Shown: positions 1 through 8,567 of the stretch, piece by piece
How the letters are laid out: every line of letters starts with the position of its first letter
Numbering within the stretch: the stretch's first letter is position 1
DNA from: Micromonospora peucetia
GTDB taxonomy: Bacteria; Actinomycetota; Actinomycetes; Mycobacteriales; Micromonosporaceae
DNA: 64,000 bases
NCBI RefSeq assembly: GCF_900091625.1
Contig: NZ_FMIC01000002.1
Span: 6,572,001-6,636,000 of the forward strand
Direction: 5' to 3'
Position numbers and translations under genes: made by a program
The notes under the pieces: generated by a model
What the model saw: only the letters and a program-made list of their open reading frames with translations
Database searches by the model: none
What the model was told of the DNA's origin: nothing

Positions 1-1
1 G

Positions 2-634
2 CTGGCGATGGTCGGCCCCAGCGGCGGCGGAAAGTCGACGCTGGTCAACCTGCTGCTCCGCTTCTACGACCCGGACCACGGAACGATCCGCCTGGACGGG
101 GCGGACCTGCGTGCGCTGCCCCGCGAGCAGGTGCGGTCGGTGGTGGCGCTGGTGCCGCAGGACGTCTGGCTGCGGCACGGCACGGTGGCCGAGAACATCG
201 CGTACGGGCAGCTCGACGCGACTCGCCAGCAGATCGAGGCGGCAGCGCGCGCAGCCCACGTCGACGACATCATCCGCGCGCTGCCGGACGGCTACGACAC
301 GGTCATCGAGGACGGCGGCTATCTGAGCACCGGTGAGCGGCAGCTGGTCACCATCGCCCGGGCCTTCCTCCGCGATCCCGCGGTGCTGGTGCTGGACGAG
401 GCGACCAGTGCGGTCGACTCGCATACGGAGCGCCTCGTCCGGCAGGCCATCAGGCGGCTGACGCACCAGCGCACCGCGGTCATCGTCGCGCACCGACTCG
501 CCACCATCCGTGACGCGGACCGGATCGCCGTGCTGAACGAGGGCCGGATCGTCGAAAGTGGCGACCACGCCGGCCTGCTCGCCCTTGACGGCGCCTATGC
601 GCGGCTGCACCGCGCGCAGCGTACGGACGGATGA
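2..634 (+). CDS. ABC exporter ATP-binding domain (C-terminal part, cut by window edge)
   Basis: This is the nucleotide-binding domain of an ABC exporter, most likely the tail of a permease-ATPase fusion whose membrane half lies left of the window. The reading frame is open at the edge, so no start is visible. Walker [10 protein letters not shown] lies almost at the first residues, followed by the Q-loop region (VPQDVWL), a divergent signature (LSTGERQL in place of LSGGQ), Walker B with [11 protein letters not shown] and the H-loop VAHRLATI. It would power export of a lipid, peptide or small molecule across the membrane. It converges on a broken glycosyltransferase gene 12 bp downstream; together with the LmbU-like fragment this suggests an antibiotic cluster margin (inference). 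Substrate unknown. Confidence 0.9.
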   Translation: MAMVGPSGGGKSTLVNLLLRFYDPDHGTIRLDGADLRALPREQVRSVVALVPQDVWLRHGTVAENIAYGQLDATRQQIEAAARAAHVDDIIRALPDGYDTVIEDGGYLSTGERQLVTIARAFLRDPAVLVLDEATSAVDSHTERLVRQAIRRLTHQRTAVIVAHRLATIRDADRIAVLNEGRIVESGDHAGLLALDGAYARLHRAQRTDG

Positions 635-646
635 GGCAGGGGTGGC

Positions 647-1010
647 TCAGACAGCGACCGCACGTCGGGCGAGGAAGGCCTCGGCCGCGTCGGCCGCGAC
701 GATCGCCCCGTCGCCGCGGAGGTGCCGGTCGCGGAAGCCGCGTACGGCGGCGCGCTCCGGGGAGTCGCCGAGCAGGGCGGTGGCGGCGTCCCGTAACGCG
801 CTCGCGGAGAGTTCTCCCGCCGTGAGCCGGCGACCGAGGCCGAGTTCCGCCACCCGGGCCGCGTTGACCTTCTGCTCCGGGCGCTCCGGCACGACGACGG
901 TGGGCACCACGGCCAGCAGGGACTCCATGACCGAGTTCATCCCGCCGTGCGACACGAAGACATCCGCGTGGCGCAGGACGGCCGGTGCTGCGGGCGCCGG
1001 CCGTGAACGT
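647..1010 (-). pseudogene. Macrolide-type glycosyltransferase, C-terminal fragment
   Basis: The translation carries the hallmark C-terminal donor-binding region of MGT-family (GT1) glycosyltransferases: FVSHGGMNSVMESL, then VPTVVVPERPEQKVNA and a final helical tail. These enzymes transfer a nucleotide-activated sugar to a macrolide or similar small molecule. Only about 120 residues match; family members are around 400. Homology stops near position 1010, where the upstream sequence no longer fits, so the acceptor-binding N-terminal domain is missing. The start codon at 1114 offered by the open frame lies in unrelated sequence. It reads as a truncated relic beside a truncated regulator gene. 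Confidence 0.75.
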
Positions 1011-1021
1011 CGGCGGGTATT

Positions 1022-1075
1022 GAGACCTCCGGTTTCGGTGTGGACGTCGGCGCCCCACGCCTCGCCGGAGGTCTC
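1022..1075. repeat. 11-bp perfect inverted repeat
   Basis: GAGACCTCCGG at 1022-1032 is repeated as its exact reverse complement at 1065-1075 with a 32-bp loop. It lies between the end of the LmbU-like fragment and the broken 5' side of the glycosyltransferase fragment. It could be a terminator stem, an operator or a scar of a lost mobile element; there is no T-run. Confidence 0.5.
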
Positions 1076-1119
1076 GCCCTGTCTCACCCCCGCCACGCCG
1101 TCGACGCCCTTCATGGGTG

Positions 1120-1560
1120 CTACCGCTGGCCGCCGGTCGCGCCAAGGGCCTGCGCCGCGGCCCGATCGAGGGCTTGCACGATCCAGGCGTCCAACGAGGT
1201 GTTCAACTCGGCGGCGGCCTTCTGCCAGGTGTCGATCCGGTCCGTCGACACCCGGACCCGGGGCAACTCGGCGGCCTTCCGGTCAGCGCGCTGGGCGGCT
1301 CGTCGGTGATTGCGCAACTGGATCCGCAGTCGGTTACGCGACCATCCCTTTTCGGCTGCCAGGTCGAGCCAGTGGTCCTGTTCGGGCTCCGGCAACGCGG
1401 CCACCTCCGTGTGGTGCTGGAAGCTCAGCTCCTCACGGCGGCGACCGATGGGGAACTTGCGGGCGATCCAGGCATAGTTACGTAATGTCTGGTATTCCAG
1501 GCCAACCCGCTCCACGGTCTCGGCGTATCTGCGCTCGTAGCGTTCCTGCCCGTAGATCAG
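1120..1560 (-). pseudogene. LmbU-family transcriptional regulator, 5'-truncated
   Basis: The frame reads YGQERYERRY, then GLEYQTLRNYAWIARKFP and WSRNRLR, the pattern of LmbU-type regulators that activate antibiotic clusters such as that for lincomycin. The conserved segment starts inside the protein; about the first third of a normal member is absent because an IS701-type fragment begins near 1558. An internal ATG at 1515 could start a shorter protein, but it would lack the N-terminal region. The C-terminal end (stop at 1120) looks intact. The product would act on DNA in the cytoplasm; in this state it is probably inactive. Confidence 0.7.
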
Positions 1561-2478
1561 AACAGCCAGGTCGGGGTGTTCCTCGCCTACGTCTCACCTC
1601 TGGGGCGGGCGATGATCGACCGCCGGCTCTACCTACCCGAGACGACCTGGTGCGACCGGCCGGAGCGTCTCACCGCCGCCGGCGTCCCCGACAAGGTCGG
1701 TTTCGCCACGAAGCCGGCCCTGGCCCGGCAGATGATCGCCGCCGCGGTGGACGCCGAAGTTCCGTTCGGGTGGGTGACCGGCGACGAGGTCTACGGCGCC
1801 GACCCCGGCCTGCGCGCTGACCTCGAACACTGTGGGATCGGTTACGCGCTGGCCGTCGGCCGCGACCGACGCGTGGCGGTCAACAACGGCCGCACCCTCA
1901 TCCGCGTCGACGACCTCGCCGAGCGGATACCCACCCACGAATGGCAGCCCCACAGCTGCGGGCCGGGCGCGAAAGGTCCCCGCGACTACCTGTGGGCCTG
2001 GATCATCACGGCCACCCAGCCTGGTGAGCACCGGTGGCTGCTCATCCGCCGCAACCGCACCACCGGCGAACTGGCCTTCTACCTGTGCTGGTCAGCCCGC
2101 CCGGTGCCGCTGCACACCCTCGTGACCGTCGCCGGCTCCCGTTGGAGCATCGAGGAGCTGTTCCAAACCGGCAAAGGCCAGGTCGGCCTGGACCACTACC
2201 AGGTCCGCAGTTGGACCGGCTGGCACCGATTCATCACCCTGGCCATGCTCGCCCTGGCCGTCCTGACCATCCTCGCCGCGCAGCAACCCGACCCCGACCC
2301 GAAGATCATCGCGTTGACCGTCGCCGAGATCCGCCGACTCCTCAACGCCTTCGTCCTCGCCACGTCACTCCCGCCAGAGCACACCCTGCACTGGTCGCTC
2401 TGGCGACGAACATCCCAAGCCCGCGCCCGCCGATCCCACTACCAGCGCAGACAGGCCAAGTGACGTTGGAGTACTAAT
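1558..2478 (+). pseudogene. IS701-family transposase, C-terminal part with right IS end
   Basis: About 300 residues match the C-terminal two thirds of an IS701-family DDE transposase: GVFLAYVSPLGRAMIDRRLYLP, VTGDEVYGADPGLR, then SRWSIEELFQTGKGQVGLDH with the final catalytic Glu region. The N-terminal third is missing; the element begins abruptly where the LmbU-like gene breaks off. Beyond the stop, positions 2459-2477 (AAGTGACGTTGGAGTACTAA-like) match the end of the other IS701 fragment at 31972-31991 as an outward-reading terminal repeat, so the right end is present. It cannot move by itself. Confidence 0.85.
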
Positions 2479-2531
2479 GGCCATATCTTGCTCCGTCACG
2501 TCGGCCATCCGGTTCGTGCTGGAGGGGAAAG

Positions 2532-2536
2532 CCTTA
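2532..2536. repeat. Target-site duplication CCTTA, left copy
   Basis: CCTTA directly before the left end of the Tn7-like element. The same five bases follow its right end at 8593-8597. A 5-bp duplication is what Tn7-type transposases leave. Confidence 0.9.
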
Positions 2537-2561
2537 TGTCCCGTCCGCGTTGAGTTGGCAC
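2537..2561. repeat. Left terminal inverted repeat of the Tn7-like element
   Basis: Starts TGTCCCGTCCG and ends TGGCAC. It pairs with 8568-8592 as an imperfect inverted repeat: the outer 11 bases and the inner GTGGCAC/TTGGCAC agree. It contains the first 19-bp putative TnsB site (2543-2561). Confidence 0.88.
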
Positions 2562-2562
2562 C

Positions 2563-2581
2563 GTCCGGTATGACTTGGCAC
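2563..2581. promoter_or_regulatory. Second putative TnsB binding site, left end
   Basis: GTCCGGTATGACTTGGCAC matches the 19-bp motif found at 2543, 2594 and 3396. Close tandem spacing (20 bp from the first) is typical of Tn7-like ends. Function is inferred from position and repetition only. Confidence 0.6.
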
Positions 2582-2593
2582 GAGGTTGGCACT

Positions 2594-2626
2594 GTCCGGG
2601 TTGAGGTGGCACGTCCGGTACGGTGC
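2594..2626. repeat. 33-bp direct repeat, copy 1 (left of cargo gene)
   Basis: This 33-bp stretch starts GTCCGGGTTGAGGTGGCACG and ends GGTACGGTGC. It recurs base for base at 3396-3428. The two copies bracket the methyltransferase cargo gene. The first 19 bases are the putative TnsB binding motif, so the cargo sits between two copies of a transposon-end module. Confidence 0.92.
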
Positions 2627-2733
2627 TGTCCGGTCTCAGCGAGGTTAGCGGGTTCTCGGCGAGTTGACAGGCTTCCCGATGAGTGTGCGTGTACTTGGTC
2701 TCGACCGGCAGTCAGCTGTGTGCCGATCGGGCA

Positions 2734-3348
2734 CTACGGCGCGGCGACTGTTGCGGCAATGGCCGCGTACTTGCGGTCCGGGCGGTCCGGGGACTGCTGC
2801 TGCAAGCGCTGAAGTTCGGTGAAACCAGCCTTTGCCAGGCGGGCAGAGAATGTGTCTACGGGCCAGCGGTATGCCGTGTGGACCTTGTGGTCGAACGCGG
2901 CCACATCGTCGTCGCTGTCGAAGAAGCCGATCACCAGGTTCCCGGAAGGAGGCAGCATCCGGCGGAACTCGGCGAGTACCGCATCCAGCTCCGATGGCGG
3001 TAGGTGGATGGTCGAGTACCAGGAGAGGATGCCGGCCACCGAGTGGTCGGGAAGGTCCAGGTCCGTCATTGATCCGAGCTGGAACGCCGGCCCGGGAAAG
3101 TGGGTCCGGGCGTAGCCGATGAACTCAGGTACCAAGTCGACGCCGGTCACGTTGGCGCCGAGCGAATGCAGGTAGGCGCTCCAATGCCCGGGGCCGCAAC
3201 CGAGATCGAGCACGGCGCCGTCCAAGCCGACGAGGTGGTCTCGGACAAGGGCCGTGTCATCCACGTGGGCCTGCCAGTCACCATCGAACAGGGCGATGTA
3301 CTGCTCGGACATGTGCGAGTAGGCGTCGCGGACCGGCTGGTTGCTCAC
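2734..3348 (-). CDS. Class I SAM-dependent methyltransferase (transposon cargo)
   Basis: A 204-residue protein with a complete class I methyltransferase core. SAM-binding motif I VLDLGCGPGHW is near residues 46-56, an acidic strand-2 end (GVDLVPEF) follows, then GILSWYSTIHLPP and a C-terminal VIGFFDS strand. It transfers a methyl group from SAM to an unidentified acceptor, probably a small molecule, in the cytoplasm. It is the only gene between the left end of the Tn7-like element and tnsA, transcribed away from the tns operon, and is bracketed by the 33-bp direct repeat. The start chosen is ATG at 3348 (MSNQPVRDAYSHMSEQY). Nothing shows whether it protects host or element DNA: no DNA methylase motif such as DPPY or NPPF is visible, so a small-molecule or resistance role fits better. 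Confidence 0.85.
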   Translation of the reverse strand: MSNQPVRDAYSHMSEQYIALFDGDWQAHVDDTALVRDHLVGLDGAVLDLGCGPGHWSAYLHSLGANVTGVDLVPEFIGYARTHFPGPAFQLGSMTDLDLPDHSVAGILSWYSTIHLPPSELDAVLAEFRRMLPPSGNLVIGFFDSDDDVAAFDHKVHTAYRWPVDTFSARLAKAGFTELQRLQQQSPDRPDRKYAAIAATVAAP

Positions 3349-3395
3349 GGCGCCACTCTAAAGTCTGCCCGCGTTCCGCCCCGAACCCAGTACGC

Positions 3396-3428
3396 GTCCG
3401 GGTTGAGGTGGCACGTCCGGTACGGTGC
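3396..3428. repeat. 33-bp direct repeat, copy 2 (upstream of tnsA)
   Basis: Identical to 2594-2626. It ends 4 bases before the tnsA start codon, so TnsB binding here could also repress the tns operon (inference). Recombination between the copies would excise the cargo gene and restore a normal left end. Confidence 0.92.
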
Positions 3429-3432
3429 CGGG

Positions 3433-4185
3433 GTGCTGCGCGCGGTGCCGGGCCTGGGTGGGCCGCTGACGGCTGAGTTCGAGGTCGGCTACGTCGGCGC
3501 CGAGGGATCGGAGGTCCGCACCTCCTTGATCGACTCGGCGGGGGTGCTGTTCGAGCTGGTCAAGCCGGTACGCGGCTTCCCGTCGTACAAGCGGCAGCGC
3601 AACTTCCCGGGCTTGTGGTGGTCGTCGACGACCGGCGCTCACGTCGGGTACGAGTCGTGGCTGGAGCGCGATCACCTGATGCTGCTCGACTTCGACCCGG
3701 CGGTGGCCGGGATCGCGTCGCAGCCGTTCTGGCTGTTCTGGGACGACGAGGCTTCCGGCCGGCGCCGTTCGCACGCGCCGGACTACTTCGCCCGGCTGGC
3801 CGACGGGCGGGGCCTGGTGGTGGACTGCCGACCAGTCGACCGGATCAAGCCGCGTGACGCCGCGGCGTTCGCCGTGACTGGCCGGGCGTGTGAGCTGGTC
3901 GGATGGGAGTATCGGCTGGTCGGCGCGCCGGAGCTGGTGATGGTGCGCAATGTGCGCTGGCTGGCCGGTTACCGGCATCCGCGGTACCGGCTGCCGGCGG
4001 TGGGCGCGGCGTTGCGGGAGGTGTTCGCCGAGCCCGCGCCGTTGATGGACGGTGCTGGCGCGGCGGGTGACCCGATCGCGGTCCTGCCGGTGTTGTTCCA
4101 CCTGCTGTGGTGCGGTGAGCTGGCCTGTGACCTCGGGGTACGGCTGCACGAGGCGACCATCGTGACCACGGCCGGGGCCTGCTGA
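3433..4185 (+). CDS. tnsA: TnsA-like transposase endonuclease subunit
   Basis: A 250-residue protein of the TnsA-like heteromeric transposase endonuclease type, which in Tn7 cuts the 5' strands at the transposon ends while TnsB cuts and joins the 3' strands. Visible features are YESWLERDHLMLLDFD (first acidic residue and the FD turn), then SHAPDYFARLADG followed by LVVDCRPVD. The usual third motif (E/Q-x-K) is not obvious and reads VDCRP. GTG at 3433 is chosen because homology begins right after it and the 33-bp repeat ends just before; the open frame continues upstream only through repeat and non-coding DNA. Its TGA shares one base with the tnsB ATG, so the two are probably coupled. Confidence 0.85.
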   Translation: MLRAVPGLGGPLTAEFEVGYVGAEGSEVRTSLIDSAGVLFELVKPVRGFPSYKRQRNFPGLWWSSTTGAHVGYESWLERDHLMLLDFDPAVAGIASQPFWLFWDDEASGRRRSHAPDYFARLADGRGLVVDCRPVDRIKPRDAAAFAVTGRACELVGWEYRLVGAPELVMVRNVRWLAGYRHPRYRLPAVGAALREVFAEPAPLMDGAGAAGDPIAVLPVLFHLLWCGELACDLGVRLHEATIVTTAGAC

Positions 4186-6225
4186 TGGGCGCGGGCAAGT
4201 TGCCGGTGCTGCGTGTCGGGGAGTGGGTGCGTTTCGACGGCGACGAGCACCAGGTGGTGGCGCTGGCCGGCACGTCGGTGCGGCTGCGCTCGCGGGGTGG
4301 GGTTGCGCAGGTGGTGCTGCTGGCGTTCCTGCTCGCCGCCGCGGACTTCGAGCTGCTCGACGAGCAGCAGGCGGTGCCGGCGGTGGAACCGCTGGGGCTG
4401 CTGGAGACCCTGCCGCACGAGGTGCTCGAGCGGGCCCGGCGCTGGGAGCGGCACCTCGTCGAGGTGGTCACCGGCCGGGCACCGGAAGCGCCGGAGGGCG
4501 CCGGGCCGCGGCCGGGTTACGACCCAGCGGCGAGCACGCTGAAGGACCGCGACGCGGCCAAGGCCGTCGAGCTGAGCGCCGCCGGGCAGCCGACCTCGGC
4601 GCGGACGGTGACGCGGATGCGGCTGCGCTACGCCGAGCAGGGCCTGTGGGGGCTGGTCGACCAGCGATACACCCGCGGCAGCGACCCGGTCGGCCGGGCC
4701 GACGAGCGGCTGGTCACGGCGATCCGCGCCGAACTGGACGCGCAGACGCACGCCTCGACGGGCACCCGCGGGCGCCTGATGCGACGGGTGCGCACCGCGC
4801 TGGACGCCGAGCACGGGCCCGGGGTGGTGCCGATTCCGGGTCGCAGCGCGTTCTACGAGCTGGTCGGCGTGCTGGCCGGCGGGCGGCACTCGTTCGGCGC
4901 GGCGACCACGCGCCGGTCCCTGGCCAACCGGCCGGTTGCGCCGTTCACCCCGACGTTCGCCACCCGGCCCGGTGAGCTGGTGCAGATCGACTCCACGCCG
5001 CTGGACGTGATGGTGCTGCTGGACTCCGGCGTCCCCGGCCGCCCCGAGCTGACGATGGTCGTCGACGTGGCCACCCGCACCATCGCCGCGGCGGTGCTGC
5101 GCCCGGCCGGCACCAAGGCCGTCGACGCCGCGTTGCTGCTGGCCCGCACGCTGGTCCCTGAGCCGATGCGGCCCGGCTGGTCGGCCGCGCTGCGCATGTC
5201 CGCCTCCTGGCTGCCGCACACGCGGCTGCTCGACATCGACGCCCGGCTGGAGACCGCCGCGGCCAAGCCGGTGATCGTCCCGGAGACGATCGTCATCGAC
5301 CACGGCCGGGTGTTCGTCTCCGAGGTGTTCACCCGCGCTTGCGACCGGCTGGGCATCTCTGTCCAGCCGGCCCGCAAGGGCACCCCGACCGACAAGCCGC
5401 TGGTCGAGCGGCAGTTCTCCTCTATCGCCAGCCTGTTCTGCCAGCACGTCGCCGGCTACACCGGCGGCAACGTCACCCGCCGCGGCGACCGGATCACCGA
5501 CGAGCCGCTCTGGAGCCTGCCCGAGCTGCAAGACCTGCTCGACGAGTGGATCGTCGCCGGGTGGCAGCACCGGCCCCATGACGGGCTCCGCGACCCGCAC
5601 GCGCCGCGCCGGGCGTTCAGCCCGAACGACGCCTACGCCGCGATGGTCGCCGTGTCCGGCTACCTGCCCCTGACGCTGTCTCGGACCGACTACCTGGAGC
5701 TGCTGCCGGTGCACTGGCGCCACGTCAACGAGTACGGCATCACCATCGACCACCGCACCTACGACGACGACGCCCCTGCCCCACGGCGAACGCTCCACCG
5801 TCGCTGAGCAGGGCGGGCGCTGGGAAGTGCACTACGACCCCTACGACCTGTCCCACGTCTATGTCCGCACCCCGGCCGGCTGGATTACCGCGGCCTGGAC
5901 GCACCTGCCGATGGTCAGCGCGCCGTTCGCCGACTTCACTTGGCGCCACGCCCGCCGGATGGCCGCCGCCCGCGGCCTGCCCGACGACAACGAGACCGAG
6001 GTCGCCCGGGTCCTCGACGAGCTGCTCACCCGCGCCGGCAACGGGCCGCCGAACAAGGCCACGGCCCGCGTCGCGGCCCGCACCCGGGCGGCACGCCGCC
6101 GGGTGCTGCCCGAGGCGCAAGTCATCGACCTGCCCACGCCCGCACCCGCACTCGGCGCCGGGCCGGCGCCGGTGGAGCCGTTCGGGCTGTTCGACGTCGA
6201 CGCCGAAGCCGAGCGCTGGCTATGA
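4185..6225 (+). CDS. tnsB: TnsB-like DDE transposase, broken by one frameshift near 5772
   Basis: This is the strand-transfer transposase of the element. The main frame (4185-5807, 540 residues) has an N-terminal DNA-binding region and an rve-type catalytic core with D269 (LVQIDSTPLDV), D372 (IVIDHG) and E408 (KPLVERQF). The family continues into a C-terminal Mu-type barrel domain. Here that domain (RWEVHYDPYDLSHVYVRT onward, to 6225) lies in the next frame. The shift is at the C-rich stretch 5772-5784, after RTYDDDA. A one-base change joins both parts into about 680 residues, the family's normal length. It is either an inactivating mutation, a sequence error or a +1 programmed shift at CCCC. 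The catalytic triad is intact in the first part. The last codons overlap tnsC by four bases. Confidence 0.85.
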
Positions 6226-7358
6226 CCCGGCGCAGGGCCACAGTCCCGGCTCCCGTCTCGGTGCGCCTCCGCCGCAAACGTCCCTTCCGATTGAGAGGCA
6301 AAGGCCCCGCCCCGATGGAGCACCTGAGCCAGCCCGACCAGGCCAAGCAGGTCCTGGCCGACGAGCCGTTGACCACCAAGGAGGGCTGGGCGCGGTTCGT
6401 GGACCGTCGGCCCACCCCGCCGGCCGCCGGCGACGGGACCGACACCGACGACGCGCGCATCGACTACCTGTCCGAGCTGGTCATGGTCAACACCCCGGTC
6501 GTTGCCGAGGTCGTGGCGACGGCACGGCGCTTGGTGCTGCTCAACCGCCGCCAGCTGTCCGCACGCCGCGGGCTGATCGTCACCGGCGTCCCGGGCACCG
6601 GCAAGACCACCGCAATCACCGCGCTGGGCCGCACCCACGAAGTCGCGGTGCGTCGCCGGCACCCGCACGAGAAGAACCGGCTGCCGGTCGTCTACGTCAC
6701 CGTCCCGCCCGCGGCCACACCCCGGATGCTGGCCGTCGAGTTCGCCCGCTTCTTCGGTCTGCCGCTGGGCCGCCGGGCCAACATCACCGACGTGACCAAC
6801 GCCGTCTGCGCGACCGCCGCTCACGTCGGTGTCGAGCTGGTCCTGGTCGACGAGGTGCACAACCTCAACCTCGCCACCCGCGCCGGGGCCGAGGTGTCCG
6901 ACCAGCTCAAATACTTCGCCGAGCGGCTGCCCGCCACGTTCATCTACGCCGGCGTCAACGTCGAACGCGTCGGCCTGTTCGCCGGCCCCCGAGGTCAGCA
7001 GCTCGCCAGCCGGTTCACCACCATCCCCACCACCGCGTTCGCCTACGGCACCGCCGACCAACGCGCCGCCTGGCACGCCCTGGTCGCCAGCCTGGAAGCC
7101 ACTCTGCCGCTGCGCGCCCACCAGCCCAGAACGCTCGCCGCGCTGGACGAGTACCTGCACCGGCGCACCGCCGGCATGATCGGCAGCCTGTCGCACCTGG
7201 TCCGCGGCGCCGCCATCGACGCCATCCTCGACGGCACCGAACACCTGACCCGCGCCCACCTCGACCGGGTCCGCCTCGACCACGCCGCCGAGGCATACGC
7301 CGCGACCCACCCCAGCCCCGCACCGGCGCCACGGGCGCCGGCCGCCACGACCGCATGA
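6222..7358 (+). CDS. tnsC: TnsC-like AAA+ ATPase of the transposon
   Basis: A 378-residue AAA+ regulator. Walker A GVPGTGKTT is at about residues 122-130 and Walker B LVLVDEVHNL has its Asp at about 210. An arginine-rich, sensor-like C-terminal half follows, with LASRFTTIP and a lid region ending in AGMIGSLSHLVRG. In Tn7-like systems this ATPase bridges the target selector (TniQ/TnsD) and the TnsAB transposase and enforces target immunity. The start is ATG at 6222, overlapping the end of tnsB as ATGA; its stop overlaps the tniQ start in the same way. This tight coupling implies one transcript. N-terminal 35 residues are basic and may contact DNA or TnsB (inference). Confidence 0.9.
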   Translation: MTRRRATVPAPVSVRLRRKRPFRLRGKGPAPMEHLSQPDQAKQVLADEPLTTKEGWARFVDRRPTPPAAGDGTDTDDARIDYLSELVMVNTPVVAEVVATARRLVLLNRRQLSARRGLIVTGVPGTGKTTAITALGRTHEVAVRRRHPHEKNRLPVVYVTVPPAATPRMLAVEFARFFGLPLGRRANITDVTNAVCATAAHVGVELVLVDEVHNLNLATRAGAEVSDQLKYFAERLPATFIYAGVNVERVGLFAGPRGQQLASRFTTIPTTAFAYGTADQRAAWHALVASLEATLPLRAHQPRTLAALDEYLHRRTAGMIGSLSHLVRGAAIDAILDGTEHLTRAHLDRVRLDHAAEAYAATHPSPAPAPRAPAATTA

Positions 7359-8500
7359 TCCGAAGGTTGCCGATCACGGTTCGGCCTGCCCAGCAGGAAA
7401 CCGTCACCTCCTACGTCCGGCGCCTCGCCGCACTGCACTCCATCGGCTACCGAGACCTCTGGCAGCACCTCAGCGCTTCGGTGCCCTACAGCGGCACCAG
7501 CAAGCGCCGCCAGCTCATCGTCGCGCAGCGGCTCGTCGCCGCAACCGGCCACCAACTCGCCGCGCTCGCGCACGCGATGCCCGAACTGCGTGACCCCGCC
7601 CCGCGCTGGCGGGAGTTGCGTCACCTTCCCCAACGGGCCTGCCCCGTCTGCACCGCACGGCACCCGGGCGGGCCGGTCGTCCGGTTCTTCGCCCACCACG
7701 AGTTCGTCTGCACCCGCCACGGCTACTGGATCGGCCCGCCGGTCCCCACCATCCCGGACCTGCGTCCTCGACAGCTCGCGCGGCTGGTCCCCGAACTCGT
7801 CACCGCGCAGCGACGGCACACCCGGCTGCTGCGCCGCCGAGGCTGGCGGCACGTCTTCAACGCGTTCGACGTCTCCATCGCCGTCTGCGTCGACCGGCGG
7901 TTTCAGCAACGTATCGACGTTCCCGGACGCCGCAGTTGGCAGGAACGCATCGACCTGCTCATCCCTACCCGCACCCGGTTCAACACCTCGGTGTTCCTCG
8001 CCGCGTTCTACCCCGAGATCGTCAACCTTGCGCGGCTGTTCTGCTCGCCTACGTGGCGGGCCGTTGCCCGCCGGGCGCTGACCTCCGCGGAGCACCGGCT
8101 CACCATCACCGCCGAGATCAGCCGGCAGATCGGACCTGAGCCCGTCCCCCATGACTGGCCCGTCACCCAGGGGTGGACCGGGTACGAAACAGACCGTTGG
8201 CTGCGGGCGATGGCCGGCCTGCCGGATGTCGTCGTGCCCAACCGCACGTTCCCGCAGACCCGCCGGGTCACCTTCGACGGCGTCCCGGTCAACCACGCCA
8301 CCTCCGACGAGACCCTCGCCAAGAAAGCCAACAAGGAGTTCAACAAGCACCGCCATGTTCCGAGCTGGGCGCTACCGAACTACGCCGACCGGCCCACCAA
8401 CCACGACCTGCCGCTCGACTACCAACCCGAGCCCGAACACCACCCACGCCTCAGCCTGTCGCAGCTGCTGGACGCACTCATCGCCGACAGTGCCAAGTAG
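7355..8500 (+). CDS. tniQ: TniQ/TnsD-family target-selection protein
   Basis: A 381-residue TniQ-family protein. The N-terminal segment (LPITVRPAQQETVTSYVRRLA) is the typical TniQ opening, and a zinc-finger-like set follows: CPVC from residue 96, then FVCTRHGYW about 26 residues later. The C-terminal half is helical with a basic stretch around residues 325-335 and shows no clear second HTH, so it is closer to short TniQ than to 500-residue sequence-specific TnsD. It should recruit TnsC to the target. It is the last gene of the operon, ends 67 bp before the right inverted repeat, and starts at ATG 7355 overlapping tnsC. It is the only candidate targeting factor in the element. Confidence 0.88.
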   Translation: MIRRLPITVRPAQQETVTSYVRRLAALHSIGYRDLWQHLSASVPYSGTSKRRQLIVAQRLVAATGHQLAALAHAMPELRDPAPRWRELRHLPQRACPVCTARHPGGPVVRFFAHHEFVCTRHGYWIGPPVPTIPDLRPRQLARLVPELVTAQRRHTRLLRRRGWRHVFNAFDVSIAVCVDRRFQQRIDVPGRRSWQERIDLLIPTRTRFNTSVFLAAFYPEIVNLARLFCSPTWRAVARRALTSAEHRLTITAEISRQIGPEPVPHDWPVTQGWTGYETDRWLRAMAGLPDVVVPNRTFPQTRRVTFDGVPVNHATSDETLAKKANKEFNKHRHVPSWALPNYADRPTNHDLPLDYQPEPEHHPRLSLSQLLDALIADSAK

Positions 8501-8523
8501 ATCCGGACGACTAACCTGATCTT

Positions 8524-8542
8524 GTCCGCGTGGACCTGGCAC
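8524..8542. promoter_or_regulatory. Putative TnsB binding site, inner right end
   Basis: GTCCGCGTGGACCTGGCAC matches the 19-bp motif of the left end. It lies on the plus strand, opposite in orientation to the terminal motif at 8568-8586. Confidence 0.5.
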
Positions 8543-8567
8543 AACCGCAGCTCAGGCACCGACACCA

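Noticed and set aside
2477..2812. Open frame crossing the left transposon end
   Set aside because: It runs through the inverted repeat and the TnsB-like sites; removing the transposon and joining the flanks at CCTTA gives only a low-complexity frame with no recognisable protein.
2734..3348. The transposon cargo as a restriction-type DNA methylase
   Set aside because: The DPPY/NPPF motif IV of DNA methylases is absent and no restriction gene is present; a small-molecule methyltransferase fits better.
3358..4149. Long minus-strand frame opposite tnsA
   Set aside because: Shadow of the tnsA reading frame; proline/arginine-rich with no conserved segment.
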